Translations under genes and position numbers: made by a program | Origin: Hallerella porci | GTDB taxonomy: Bacteria > Fibrobacterota > Fibrobacteria > Fibrobacterales > Fibrobacteraceae | Reading direction: 5' to 3' | NCBI RefSeq assembly: GCF_003148885.1 | Contig: NZ_QGHD01000016.1 | Location: forward strand, 1 to 53,417 | Length of the DNA stretch: 53,417 bases | Notes under the pieces: model-generated | The model's database searches: none | Told to the model about the DNA's origin: nothing | The model's input: only the letters and a program-made list of their open reading frames with translations | Shown here: positions 1-9,364 of the stretch, one piece after another | How the letters are laid out: each line of letters starts with the position of its first letter | Position numbering within the stretch: the first letter of the stretch is position 1

Positions 1-290
1 AAAATCGAGTTGAAAAAACATCGCTTTGATTTTGCTTTTCGCTTCTTCAATTTTGAAATTTCAAAGCTCTTTTTTTAGCTAACAAAAACTAAATGTCACC
101 GTTTATTTGACAGAACCAGCGCGCTGCGCGCGAAATCTATAATTTTGCAGCGAAGCTGCCATTATTTCGAATTGTTAATTGTGCATTGTTAATTGTACAT
201 TGTTTCTGCAAGATCCTTCGCTCCATTTCATTGCGTTTAGGATGACACGGAAGGCGTAACGTTTCGTTCAGGATGACACGCAGGCGGCAT
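1..290. other. Gene-free left edge with intergenic repeat remnants
   Basis: No credible gene is seen. The stretch holds a GC palindrome (GCGCGCTGCGCGCG, near 119-133), a short tandem motif of the TTAATTGTGCATTG kind (about 172-204) and two copies of an AGGATGACACG motif (238-250 and 269-281). The TGCATTGTTAATT core recurs near 10390 and 10670, so this looks like dispersed intergenic repeat DNA. Confidence 0.6.
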
Positions 291-1260
291 TCACACTTGA
301 AGCATCAGCATTTCTACAATTCCGTGGTATACTTGCGGGCATTCGATTTGCATGATGGTTGCAATCTTGTTTCCGGCATCTTTTGAAGAAGGACCGCAAT
401 GATATAGCCGTTCATTAGATTTTCCGTAATCCAGAAAAATATAGCGGTCATGGAATTTGCCGCAAGTCCGCTGCACAGACAATTGAACATCTGGGCGCGC
501 CACCTTAAAATCAGCAATCACATTTTTAGTCAACTGTTCTGAGCCACGTTCATCGCTAAAAATTTGCACCTCAACATTTTTTGCAATTCCGCGAAGCAGG
601 TCTAGCGTTTTTACGCCCACATAGTCATCGATAATGATAACGGAGTTTTTCGCTAACGCATAAATCTGCGTGTAGGCGACATCGGCTTCAAGTTTTTTGC
701 CGTTTAGAATCAAGAAATGCTTGTAAGTCGTTGGATCGACGAAATTGTCCATCACTTTTTGCAAGTCCTGCCGGATTTCAACAATTTCGTTTGAATTTCG
801 CTCCGTCTGAACTGCAATTTCTGCAAGTTTTGCGCTGTCGTAACCAAACACAGGCTGGTTTTCAATGATAAAGTCCTTCATCTGCTTGAACAAACGAATC
901 AAGGCGGTACTTTGTTTTATAGCCAATTCGCCTTTAAGGACTGTCATCAGCATATAAATGCCCTGTTCAGTGAATGCATAATGTGGCTTTCTTGAGCCTC
1001 CCCAACTTGAAGCCGATTTTTTCGGCATCAAGTTCTCATATTCCTCTTTTCTAAGCAAAAAAACGGAAATCTTCTGCAAACCGATCTTCGTTATTTTTCA
1101 CCTGTTCGTTGAATCTTTTTGTCTCATACCCATAAATTTCTGCCAAATCGGCATCAAGCATTACCTTCAAGCCACGAATCGTGTAAATCCGAGACTTGAG
1201 AAGATTTTCATCGATTAAAGAAACCTGCTGTTCAACTCCAATCGTTTTAGTCTTTTTCAT
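291..1260 (-). pseudogene. ORF6N (KilA-N-type) domain protein with PLD-like C-terminal region, frameshifted
   Basis: Two minus-strand frames read as one protein. The first starts at an ATG at 1260 behind AAGGAG and encodes the first half of an ORF6N domain (IRGLKVMLDADLAEIYG, then RFAEDFRF), ending at a TAG at 1051. The second continues the domain (LLRKEEYENLMP, YAFTEQGIYML) and runs to 291. The join falls on a run of seven A/T pairs at 1057-1063; one base fewer would give an uninterrupted protein of about 320 residues. The C-terminal part contains KFHDRYIFLDYG and GPSSKDAG, resembling the HxD-like half of phospholipase-D-type nuclease folds seen in some ORF6N proteins. ORF6N is known from phage antirepressor-like proteins. 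It could be a true pseudogene, a sequencing error in the homopolymer, or a gene read by slippage. Confidence 0.75.
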
Positions 1261-1428
1261 TTTAACTCCTTCCTCGCCGACAAGCAAAAAACAGCAAGGA
1301 TTATCATGTTTGAAAAGAATATAATAAAAGTTGGATGTCAAAAAATGACAAAGAAGGGGAACGTGCAATTTTCTTTCTATAAAATCAATCATTCAAAAAA
1401 AAATCAATTACTAATCACACTCAGGGAG

Positions 1429-2960
1429 TCAAACCTTTTCTTTCAAAAAATCTTTCATCGTGTTTACCATTTCTAAGACCTGCAACGGTTTTGCAAAATG
1501 TGCATTCATGCCGACTTTCAAAGCATTCTTTTTGTCTTCTTCAAAAGCGTTTGCAGTCATCGCAAAAATCGGAATATTTCGTTTTTCATCTTTGAAATTT
1601 CGAATCAATTTCGTTGCTTTGTAACCATCCATATTGGGCATTTGAATGTCCATCAAAATGAAATCAAATTCGTGCGGTTTTGATTTTAAAAGCATATCCA
1701 CACATTCAACGCCATCGCGTGCGCGCTCAAATTCAAATCCATATTCTTTCAAAAGTTCCACCGTAATTTCGGCATTTAAATCATTATCTTCGGCGAGTAA
1801 AATTTTTTTGCCTTGAAATAAATCTTTTGAAATTTCGCTTTTCACAATTTGATGAATATCGCTTTCGTGCGCCTTTCTGTGCGGGAGCGTAACGATAAAC
1901 GAAGTGCCTTTTCCAAGTTCACTTTTCACATCGATTGAACCATTCATTAAATTCACCAAATGTTTTACAATCGACATGCCAAGGCCTGTGCCTTCGATGC
2001 GATTTTTTTCCGAATGATGCTCGCGCGAAAATTCATCGAAAATCACTTTCAAAAATTCAGGGCTCATGCCAATTCCAGAATCCGAAATCGTCGTCTGAAT
2101 AATCGCATAGCCTTCGAGATGCGAAGGAATTTCTTTGGTGTCAATCAAAACGGTGCCGCCTTCGGGCGTGTATTTGATGGCGTTCGACATTAAATTCAAA
2201 AAGACTTCTTTAATTTTTACCGTATCGCAACACACAAATTTTGTCTGAATATCGATAGAACTTTTTATCGTGATATTTTTCCGCATCGTCGTGCTGATTT
2301 CCGAGCGTTCGCGTTCAATTTCTGTAATATCGCGAATCGCAATGAGCATGTGTTCTTCGTTTGGATTTTGATTGTTGATTGTGAATTTTCCTTGCAAGCG
2401 TTTTGGCGTTTTCGCAACCACGGCGTCATATTCGATGTAAAAATTTTTCTAACTTTTTAAAACGCGTTTTAAAACATCTAAACGAGTCGCCTCGATAAAG
2501 CGCGCTTGATATACGGAATCATTTCGGGCTCAATTTTACTTCCCGGAGCGCGAAAATCCGAAGTGGATTTTTCTAAGCCATCGACGACATAAATGAGTTC
2601 GCCCGCTTCATTTTTTGTTGCGGTATAAAGATAACGGATTCCTTTAAAATTTCGAATTTCATTTAATTGTTTTTGAATTTCCACATAACGCGGGTCATTC
2701 ATATCCGATTCAGAACGGAACTTTTCAAAATCTTCTGCAGAAAATTTCTGCGAAAGCAAATCAAAAACCGATTCCGCGCGTAATTGATTGCGAGCAATTC
2801 CCGATTCCAAAATTTCACCCGAAAAATTCCGCTGCAAAATCAATGTGTAAACGACGACCAAAAGGACGATAAACAGCACAAAAGCGATAAACGAAAACAG
2901 CCCGCGTTTCGCATTATTCGTTTTCAAAATTTTGTGCCAAATCCAATTTGACAAAGGCAT
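1429..2960 (-). pseudogene. Decayed membrane hybrid histidine kinase
   Basis: Two pieces of one kinase gene lie in order on the minus strand. The first (2960-2478) has a transmembrane segment at about residues 23-46 and a sensor region, then stops at RRLV. The next frame, from about 2500, reads RFIEATRLDVLKRVLKS, a TAG, then NFYIEYDAVVAKTP, and continues through IAIRDITE directly into the HATPase region. There the N box (VFLNLMSNAIKYTPEGG), DSGIGMS and GTGLGMSIVK are intact, followed by a complete REC domain (ILLAEDNDLNAE, LMDIQMPNMDGY, AKP). The whole DHp domain with the phosphoacceptor His and most of a PAS domain are missing. Two deletions, one frame change and one nonsense codon make a working kinase impossible; the HATPase-REC part could still be translated from a GTG at 2421. 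The closest visible relative is the intact kinase at 3151. Confidence 0.8.
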
Positions 2961-3150
2961 CACAGCGATCCTTTTCCCAAAAGGGCGTTCTGATTTATGA
3001 TTGTATATAAACTAATTTTTTTATTTTTACTTTCTCCAAATTTCAATTTGATTTTCGCCTGTAAAATTGGAAATTCTAGCCGAATTTTGCTTGCAAAATC
3101 TTTTTTTCTCACATTTTTTATATAGATTATTCAAAAAAAGGACGCAAATT

Positions 3151-4743
3151 ATGGATGCATTATCGTGGAACGAAATTGAAAAATCGATGCAATTTTCACG
3201 AATCGGTACATGGAAAATTGAAATTGCACCCGATGCTGCTCCGCGTTTCTATGCCGATGACATTATGGATGAACTCATTGGCGTTCCCCAAGGAATTTCT
3301 CCCGAAGGACGTTTTACATTTCACCGCGCTCACATTCATCCCGGCGATTTGCAACTCTTTTTAGATTACTCCAATAAACTCGTTTCCGAACGTGCAGAAA
3401 TTGTTTATCGTTATCAGCACCCAACTCTCGGCGAAATGTTTGTGCGCTGCGGCGGAAAACGCGATGAAAATGTTCAAAATTGCATTTGCCTTTACGGAAC
3501 TCACCAAGACATTTCCGATTCCATTCGCATGGAAAAATCAAAACTTGCAGAGCAGCGCCTCGCTGAACAGAACAGACTTCTTCGCAGAGAAAAAGAACAG
3601 CAAGAAGAAGAAAGCCGCGCCCGTTCTACATTCTTATTCAATATGAGTCACGATTTGCGGACGCCGATGAATGCGATTATCGGCTACGCCAATTTGATGG
3701 AACATCATTTCGAAAAGCGCGAACTCATCGCAGACTATTTGCAAAAATTGCAGAAAGCAAGTTCGTTTATGCTCGACCTTTTAAATAGCATTCTCGAAAT
3801 GAGCCGCATCGAAAATGGCAAAGAAACGCTGCACTTAGCGCCGACAAATTTTGACAAAATCATTCACACGTTAGATATTGTGATGGAAAGTGCGTTAAAA
3901 GAAAAGAAGTTGCATTATCAAAAAGAAATTTCGATAACGCACAAAAATATCGTCTGCGATTCTTTAAAAGTCCGCGAAATTTTTCTCAACATTTTAAGCA
4001 ACGCTGTCAAATATACTCCAGAAGGCGGAAATATTCTTTGGCATTTAGAAGAACTTCCGACCGAAAAAGCAAATGCAGCGAAATTTTCTGCGACAATTTG
4101 TGACAATGGAATTGGAATCAGTTCCGAATATTTGCCGCATCTTTTTGAACCATTTTCCCGCGAGCACAATTCTTCGGAATCGGGAATTTCGGGAACCGGT
4201 CTCGGGCTGCCGATTGTCAAATTCCTCGTCGATTCAATGGACGGAGAAATTTCCGTCGAAAGTGAATCGGGCAAAGGTTCAAAAATTACTGTCACGCTTA
4301 TCTTCCCGATTGCAAAAGAAAAATCGTCCGAAAAAAATAGAAACGAACACGATTTAAAATCTCTCGCCGGAAAACGCATTCTCCTCGCCGAAGATAACGA
4401 GCTCAACGCCGAAATTGCGCTCACCCTTTTACACAATTTAGGCTTCTGCACAGAACTCGCCAAAGACGGAAAAATTGCGCTCGATATGCTCCAAGAAAAA
4501 CCCGTCGGCTATTACGATTTGATTTTAATGGACATTCAAATGCCGAATATGAACGGCTACAAAGCAACCGAATGCATCCGTCACTTGCAAGATGAACGCG
4601 CCCGCATTCCCATCATCGCGATGACCGCAAACGCATTCGACGAAGACCGCGAAGCCTCTCTCGCCGCGGGCATGAACGCGCACTTAGCTAAACCCATCGA
4701 TGTAGAAAAATTGATCAAAACAATTGGGGAAGTGCTCGCCTAA
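3151..4743 (+). CDS. Soluble PAS hybrid sensor histidine kinase
   Basis: A 530-residue protein with no membrane segment, so it should sense a cytoplasmic or diffusible cue. Order: a PAS domain with PAC-like tail (about 8-125, ending YGTHQDISD), a coiled coil (about 128-165), a HisKA domain with phosphoacceptor His167 in NMSHDLRTP, a HATPase domain (EIFLNILSNAVKYTPEGG, DNGIGIS, GTGLGLPIVK) and a C-terminal REC domain (LLAEDNELNAE, Asp461 in LMDIQMPNMNGY, AKP). The start chosen is the ATG at 3151 behind AAAAGGA; an upstream extension in frame looks non-coding. The kinase lacks an Hpt domain, and the nearby Hpt protein (6105-6452) and REC/HD-GYP protein (6502-7608) are plausible downstream partners, which is an inference from proximity. 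Confidence 0.93.
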   Translation: MDALSWNEIEKSMQFSRIGTWKIEIAPDAAPRFYADDIMDELIGVPQGISPEGRFTFHRAHIHPGDLQLFLDYSNKLVSERAEIVYRYQHPTLGEMFVRCGGKRDENVQNCICLYGTHQDISDSIRMEKSKLAEQRLAEQNRLLRREKEQQEEESRARSTFLFNMSHDLRTPMNAIIGYANLMEHHFEKRELIADYLQKLQKASSFMLDLLNSILEMSRIENGKETLHLAPTNFDKIIHTLDIVMESALKEKKLHYQKEISITHKNIVCDSLKVREIFLNILSNAVKYTPEGGNILWHLEELPTEKANAAKFSATICDNGIGISSEYLPHLFEPFSREHNSSESGISGTGLGLPIVKFLVDSMDGEISVESESGKGSKITVTLIFPIAKEKSSEKNRNEHDLKSLAGKRILLAEDNELNAEIALTLLHNLGFCTELAKDGKIALDMLQEKPVGYYDLILMDIQMPNMNGYKATECIRHLQDERARIPIIAMTANAFDEDREASLAAGMNAHLAKPIDVEKLIKTIGEVLA

Positions 4744-4759
4744 TTCAAATGCAAAATTT

Positions 4760-5896
4760 TTAAGTGTCTTTTCGTAAAATTTTTAAATATTCTTCGTAAC
4801 TATAGACGCGCTTTCGCAATGCATTCGTCGTTTCTTTTAAAATGCCTAACGCCTGCAATTTTTGAATTGCATGGGAAGCCGTATTAAAACTAATTTGCAA
4901 ATCCGAAGCAATCCGTTTTATTTCAATAATCGGATGCATTTCTAAATAATCAAAAACCATTTTAATCGTATTTTTCTGACGATTGGATTTAGGTAAAATT
5001 TTCAAATTTTTTTGATGCAATTTCACCAGAGCTTCAATACTTTGCAAGGAATCTTTTGCCGCAGCCGAAACCGCTTCTAAGAAAAAGTAAATCCACTGTT
5101 CATAATTTCCACTTCTCCGAACTTCCGAAATGCGATCGTAATATTCGACTTGATTTTTTTTCAAAAAATAAGAAATGTAAATGACGGGTTTAGAAAGTAA
5201 ACCTTGCTCCATTAAATAAAGTAAAATAATGAGTCTGCCAACGCGTCCGTTTCCATCTAAAAACGGATGTATTGTTTCAAACTGATAATGAATTAAAGCG
5301 ATTCGAATCAATGCATCATCATCTTGATTTTCATTGATAAATTTTTCTAATGCAAAAAGAGCTGCGTTCATGTCCTCGACATTCGGAGGAATATAGCGCG
5401 CCTCTTTAAGCGAACAATTTAAGCCGCCAATCCAATTTTGCGTTTTACGAAATTCACCCGGAGATTTTTCTTGACCTCGAACATGATTCATCAATTTGTG
5501 ATGTATTTCGCAAAAAAAACGATTACACAAAGGAAAATTTTTTAAACGATCTAACGCATAATGACAAGCGGAAATGTAATTGATTACTTCAGAAACATCT
5601 AAATTATGCGATTCATTTTCGGGGTCTAAAATATCATCCAATGTGCATTGAGTTCCTTCAATTTGAGAAGAAATCAGAGCTTCTTTTCGAACATACATCG
5701 AAATAAATAAATTGACATCGGGAATATATTTTGCCGCTGCATCAAGTTCTATCAGATTTCGATTCGCCTCCAATAAAATCTGAGTCATTTTGCCATCTAT
5801 TTGAATGGCTGGTTCAGGAGGTAAATTTGTAGGCTTAAACGAGAAGTATTCTGCTTCTCCACTAAGATTTTTTACAAATTGCCCAGCGCGATTCAT
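4760..5896 (-). CDS. Fic family protein, class II, with winged-helix C-terminus
   Basis: A 378-residue protein. The Fic active-site motif HPFLDGNGR is at residues 210-218, with His210 as catalytic base; such enzymes usually transfer AMP from ATP to a protein hydroxyl. The inhibitory helix motif SSQIEG at 76-81 lies N-terminal to the Fic core, as in class II Fic proteins that hold themselves inactive through the Glu. A Fic/DOC N-terminal region covers about 30-110. The last ~65 residues form a winged helix (IIEIKRIASDLQISFNTASHAIQKLQALGIL), so it probably binds DNA and may regulate itself through the repeated sites just upstream (5934-6046). Start ATG at 5896 follows AAAGG. The target protein cannot be told from sequence, and no antitoxin gene is adjacent. 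Confidence 0.92.
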   Translation of the reverse strand: MNRAGQFVKNLSGEAEYFSFKPTNLPPEPAIQIDGKMTQILLEANRNLIELDAAAKYIPDVNLFISMYVRKEALISSQIEGTQCTLDDILDPENESHNLDVSEVINYISACHYALDRLKNFPLCNRFFCEIHHKLMNHVRGQEKSPGEFRKTQNWIGGLNCSLKEARYIPPNVEDMNAALFALEKFINENQDDDALIRIALIHYQFETIHPFLDGNGRVGRLIILLYLMEQGLLSKPVIYISYFLKKNQVEYYDRISEVRRSGNYEQWIYFFLEAVSAAAKDSLQSIEALVKLHQKNLKILPKSNRQKNTIKMVFDYLEMHPIIEIKRIASDLQISFNTASHAIQKLQALGILKETTNALRKRVYSYEEYLKILRKDT

Positions 5897-5933
5897 TGGA
5901 AACCTTTTGAAATTACTCGGAATAATTTAGTTT

Positions 5934-6046
5934 TTTATTTCAACAAATCAAGACTTTTTGAAATAAAATATCAATTTTTGCATTTTTATTTCAAATAACT
6001 AAGCACTTTTTGAAATAAGAGAATGAAAATTTTAGATTTATTTCAA
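5934..6046 (-). promoter_or_regulatory. Repeated TTTATTTCAA / TTGAAATAAA operator-like sites
   Basis: Upstream of the fic gene, the arm TTTATTTCAA occurs at 5934, 5985 and 6037, that is every 51-52 bp. The first two are each paired with an inverted arm (TTGAAATAAA at 5958-5967, TTGAAATAA at 6010-6018), giving two inverted repeats with 14-15 bp between arms. The regular phasing (about five helical turns) suggests binding sites for a dimeric regulator that can loop or stack. The winged helix of the Fic protein is the obvious candidate, by inference. Confidence 0.6.
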
Positions 6047-6057
6047 ATTTTAGTAAT

Positions 6058-6085
6058 AAAAAAAAGCAGGCGGAAAAAGCCTGCT
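6058..6085 (-). terminator. Rho-independent terminator of the HD-GYP/Hpt operon
   Basis: On the minus strand AGCAGGC pairs with GCCTGCT around a short loop, followed by a run of T. It sits 20 bp after the Hpt stop codon. Confidence 0.85.
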
Positions 6086-6104
6086 CAATCGTTTTGAAAA
6101 ATTT

Positions 6105-6452
6105 CTACGCTAATTTTTTGAGGATTTCTTTGACGCGCTCGTATTCGATTTTTGTTTTTTCAAAAAGTTCTTGCGAACCTTCGAAAGATCTTCCGCATAA
6201 TGCTTCGGTGAGATTGCTGCTCACTTCTTGCAGTTGCGTAAAGCCTAAATTTAAGCAGATGCCTTTTAATGTATGCGCGCCACGAAACGCTTGTTCAGCG
6301 TCTTGTTTTGCATAACCTTCTTCGATAATGGAGAAGCTCGGATCCTCTAAAAATTTGAGAGCAAAACGTTTTACCAACGCTTCGTTCATGAGACGCTTCA
6401 CGGTGCCTTCATAATCGGCGTTTAATTCTGCATAGCATTCTTTGACATTCAT
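6105..6452 (-). CDS. Hpt domain phosphotransfer protein
   Basis: A 115-residue, single-domain helical protein with the Hpt signature AHTLKGICLNLGF; His60 is the expected phosphoacceptor. Such proteins pass phosphate between the REC domain of a hybrid kinase and the REC domain of a response regulator. It lies 49 bp downstream of the REC/HD-GYP gene on the same strand and has its own good ribosome site (AAGGAA before ATG at 6452), so the two are probably co-transcribed. A link to the hybrid kinase at 3151, which lacks an Hpt domain, is likely but inferred. Confidence 0.9.
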   Translation of the reverse strand: MNVKECYAELNADYEGTVKRLMNEALVKRFALKFLEDPSFSIIEEGYAKQDAEQAFRGAHTLKGICLNLGFTQLQEVSSNLTEALCGRSFEGSQELFEKTKIEYERVKEILKKLA

Positions 6453-6501
6453 AAAAATTCCTTTGCCCGAGGCAATTTAAAATAACTTCTCGGATTTGTG
6501 T

Positions 6502-7608
6502 TTAAGCCACTTTTTCTGCTTGATGCGATTTATCCGCAAGCGCTTCGAATTCTGCTTTGGCTTCGTGGAAACATTCCAAAAGTTTTGGATTGAAAATGCC
6601 GCAGTCGCCTTTCATAATCATCTGGAACGCTTCATCTTTGCTGAATGCGCCTTTGTAAACGCGCTTCGAAACGAGAGCGTCGTAAACGTCTGCGATAGAA
6701 ACGAGCTGCGCCGAAATCGGAATTTCTTCGCCTTTGAGTCCATCGGGATAACCGCGACCGTCATAGCGTTCGTGATGATGACGACAAATTTCATAGCTCG
6801 CTTTGCTGTAAACTTCATCCCATACATTGGTAATGCGTTCGAGCATTTCACAACCGCGAGTTGTATGCGTTTTCATATACTCAAATTCTTCGATGGTGAG
6901 TTTTCCCGGTTTGAGCAAAACGTTATCGGCAATCGCAATTTTTCCAATGTCGTGTAACGCACTTGCGGCGACGATAATCCGAATTTTTTCGGGAGTGAGA
7001 TGATATTCCGGATAAATTTTTGCGACCCATTTCGCTAAAATTTCGGTGAATCCTTTGACGCATTTAATGTGTTGTCCGCTTTCGAGGCTGCGGCCTTCGA
7101 CGATTTCACCTAAGACATCGATAATTTTTTCGTTATTTTCGCGGAGTTTAAGCGCTTGCGCTTCGAGCAATTCATTTTGACGCTGCAACGTGCGCATTTG
7201 ACTTGTGACTTTGCTTTCGAGCGCATTACGATGCAAGAAAAGTTCAACGACATTGCGGACGCGGCGCTGCACCGTCGCCGAGTCAAAGGGTTTGCGGATA
7301 AAGTCCGAGACGCCCATCGAAAGGCAACGATTTTCGGCTTCGCTCGACGATTCGGCGCTAATGATTAAAACCGGAATGCGGTCAATCATTTTTTCTTGCT
7401 GCATAAACGAAAGAACATCGTAGCCGTTTTTATTTGGCATATTTAAATCGAGTAAAACGCCGACGATTTCGTCTTTATTCACTTTTAATTTTTGAATTCC
7501 CAAATCCCCATCTTCTGCGACTTCGATTTCATATTCGCCTTCCAAAATCACAGAAAGCATGTCACGATTCAGTTCCATATCATCGATGATAAGTACTTTA
7601 TCTGCCAT
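6502..7608 (-). CDS. Response regulator with HD-GYP c-di-GMP phosphodiesterase domain
   Basis: A 368-residue protein. Residues 1-120 are a REC domain with acidic pair IDD at 8-10, phosphoacceptor Asp54 (LLDLNMP) and Lys106. A coiled coil (about 125-165) leads to an HD-GYP domain with the HD pair at 219-220 (LHDIGK), the later metal histidines (CRHHHERYDG) and GYP at 286-288. HD-GYP enzymes hydrolyse cyclic di-GMP to pGpG or GMP in the cytoplasm. All expected metal-binding residues appear present, so activity is likely. Start ATG at 7608 follows TGGAG. It heads a two-gene operon with the Hpt protein. Confidence 0.94.
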   Translation of the reverse strand: MADKVLIIDDMELNRDMLSVILEGEYEIEVAEDGDLGIQKLKVNKDEIVGVLLDLNMPNKNGYDVLSFMQQEKMIDRIPVLIISAESSSEAENRCLSMGVSDFIRKPFDSATVQRRVRNVVELFLHRNALESKVTSQMRTLQRQNELLEAQALKLRENNEKIIDVLGEIVEGRSLESGQHIKCVKGFTEILAKWVAKIYPEYHLTPEKIRIIVAASALHDIGKIAIADNVLLKPGKLTIEEFEYMKTHTTRGCEMLERITNVWDEVYSKASYEICRHHHERYDGRGYPDGLKGEEIPISAQLVSIADVYDALVSKRVYKGAFSKDEAFQMIMKGDCGIFNPKLLECFHEAKAEFEALADKSHQAEKVA

Positions 7609-7794
7609 TCTAACTCCAGCAAGTCGTGAGAATTTTCAATAAATTTAATTTATAAACAAAAAAATGGAATTTTTTCACTTCATTTTTTACCGACAAATTA
7701 ACATTTTTGTTCTTTATCAAAATTCGATTTAGCAAAAAAAATTTCTTCCAAATTCTGCGAAAAAATTTTGCGTTTTGCAGGAAAATTTTTGCAT

Positions 7795-7832
7795 AAAAAA
7801 ACTCCCGCAGAAAATTTCTGCGAAAGTTTTTC
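7795..7832 (-). terminator. Terminator of dapL
   Basis: On the minus strand ACTTTCGCAGAAA pairs with TTTCTGCGGGAGT with a minimal loop and is followed by seven T, about 40 bp after the dapL stop. Confidence 0.8.
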
Positions 7833-7870
7833 GAAATTTAAATTGTCAAAATTTGAGAAGAAAAAATGCG

Positions 7871-9106
7871 TTACCAAACAAATTTTGCATCGGAAAGACG
7901 ACGTTTAATTTCGTCCATGAGCGCAATTTCTGCGGCTTCGGTATCCGCCATAAACGTGACGCTAAAACGGATGAAATGACCCGCATCGTCCCAAGGCACT
8001 GTGGAAATTTGCTTTTCGCGGATAAGCCACTGCGAAAAATCTTCGGCGGTGTTAAATGTTGCTCCGCCTTCAATTCCCTTCGGCGCTTGCGCGTACAAGT
8101 AGAAACTTCCCTTTGGCTTTTTGACTTTGAAGCCGACTTCGGAAAGTGCTTTGACGAGCAAATTGTGGCGGCGCGAATACTTTGCAACAGTGCGTTCTGT
8201 AATCGATGGCGTTGAGAGCGCTTGCACGCCCGCATACTGAATCGCTTTGAATTGTCCCGAGTCATTGTTGTCTTTGACGCAAGCAAATCCCTTCACCACT
8301 TTTTCGTTGCCCGCGACAAATCCGAGACGCCAACCCGTCATGTTGAAAGCCTTCGAAAGCGATTGAATTTCAACGCCGACTTCTTTTGCGCCTGGAATAG
8401 AAAGGAAGCTGAGAGGCGCATAACCGTCGAAGGTGAGCGCTGCGTAGGCGGCATCCGAAATCACGATGATTTCATTTTTCTTGGCGAAGTCGATGACCTT
8501 GCGGAAAAATTCTGGAGTCGCTACAGCGCCCGTCGGATTGTTCGGATAATTCATGTAGAAAAGTTTTGCACGCTTTGCGATGTCAGCGGGAACTGAATCC
8601 AGATCCGGCAAAAAATCATTTTCGGGAAGAAGCGGAAGTTGATAAACTTCGCCGCCGAGAAATTTCGTCATCGTAGCGAGGACGCCGTAACCCGGAACCG
8701 TTACAATCGCCACATCGCCCGGATTGATGAATGCTTGCGGAATCATCGCGAGCGCAGGCTTTGAACCGATGCTATGGCAAATTTCGGTCTGCGGATTTAA
8801 GCCGTGCACGCCGAAAACGGTCTGCATATAATTCGCCGCCGCTTCTTGAAATGGAAGAATTCCATTGTCCGAGTAACCGCGATTTTCGCGTTTCTTCGCT
8901 TCGGCATAAAGGCGTTCTACGGCTGTTGAATCCGCCATCCAATCGGGTTCCCCAACGCCCATATCGATAATCGGCGTTTCGGGATGTTCCTTTTCGGCTG
9001 CGCGACGCGCGCGCTTGATTTTTTCAAACTTGTAAAGGACGGTTCCCAGGCCAAAGGTTTTCCCGCCGATACGGTCTGCAAAAAGATTCTGAATATAATC
9101 GGACAT
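7871..9106 (-). CDS. dapL: LL-diaminopimelate aminotransferase
   Basis: A 411-residue fold-type I PLP aminotransferase, the usual length of DapL. It would convert tetrahydrodipicolinate to LL-diaminopimelate in one step with glutamate as amino donor, supplying lysine and peptidoglycan. Visible signs: IGGKTFGLGT near the N-terminus, GVGEPDW, the NYPNNPTGA loop (about 186-194), SDAAYAAL, and the PLP lysine Lys252 in QSLSKAFNMTGWRLGF. ATG at 9106 follows CCGGAG. It stands alone with its own terminator. The DapL route replaces the succinylase or acetylase branch and is known from Fibrobacter and several other phyla. Confidence 0.92.
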   Translation of the reverse strand: MSDYIQNLFADRIGGKTFGLGTVLYKFEKIKRARRAAEKEHPETPIIDMGVGEPDWMADSTAVERLYAEAKKRENRGYSDNGILPFQEAAANYMQTVFGVHGLNPQTEICHSIGSKPALAMIPQAFINPGDVAIVTVPGYGVLATMTKFLGGEVYQLPLLPENDFLPDLDSVPADIAKRAKLFYMNYPNNPTGAVATPEFFRKVIDFAKKNEIIVISDAAYAALTFDGYAPLSFLSIPGAKEVGVEIQSLSKAFNMTGWRLGFVAGNEKVVKGFACVKDNNDSGQFKAIQYAGVQALSTPSITERTVAKYSRRHNLLVKALSEVGFKVKKPKGSFYLYAQAPKGIEGGATFNTAEDFSQWLIREKQISTVPWDDAGHFIRFSVTFMADTEAAEIALMDEIKRRLSDAKFVW

Positions 9107-9311
9107 AAAGTCTCCGGTGTTAGAATTTTCCTTTCAAATTTAAAATGGATTTGTCAATTCTCGCCGACGAAAAAAGCCCGTATTTTGCACGATAGCACGC
9201 AATTTTTGAAAAGCATCAAAATTTTAAAACATTTTTGTCAAATCTATTTTTAGGCCGTTCATTTGATTTGCAAAAACAGAAATTCTCAATTTTTTCATTC
9301 GCCGAAACACA

Positions 9312-9334
9312 GAAAAAGCCCGCCCTTGCGGGCG
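9312..9334 (-). terminator. Terminator of the TPR membrane protein gene
   Basis: GCCCGC and GCGGGC form a stem with a four-base loop, with five T following on the minus strand, 31 bp after the stop codon. Confidence 0.85.
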
Positions 9335-9364
9335 AGCCAAGGAGAAAAAATTTTTCAAAAATTC

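Noticed and set aside
1051-1080. Programmed -1 ribosomal frameshift in the ORF6N gene
   Set aside because: The two frames are related by +1 (or loss of one T), not -1, so the classic slippery heptamer model does not apply.
3314-4463. Minus-strand ORFs inside the hybrid kinase
   Set aside because: They are antisense shadows of a gene with full catalytic motifs and have no family pattern.
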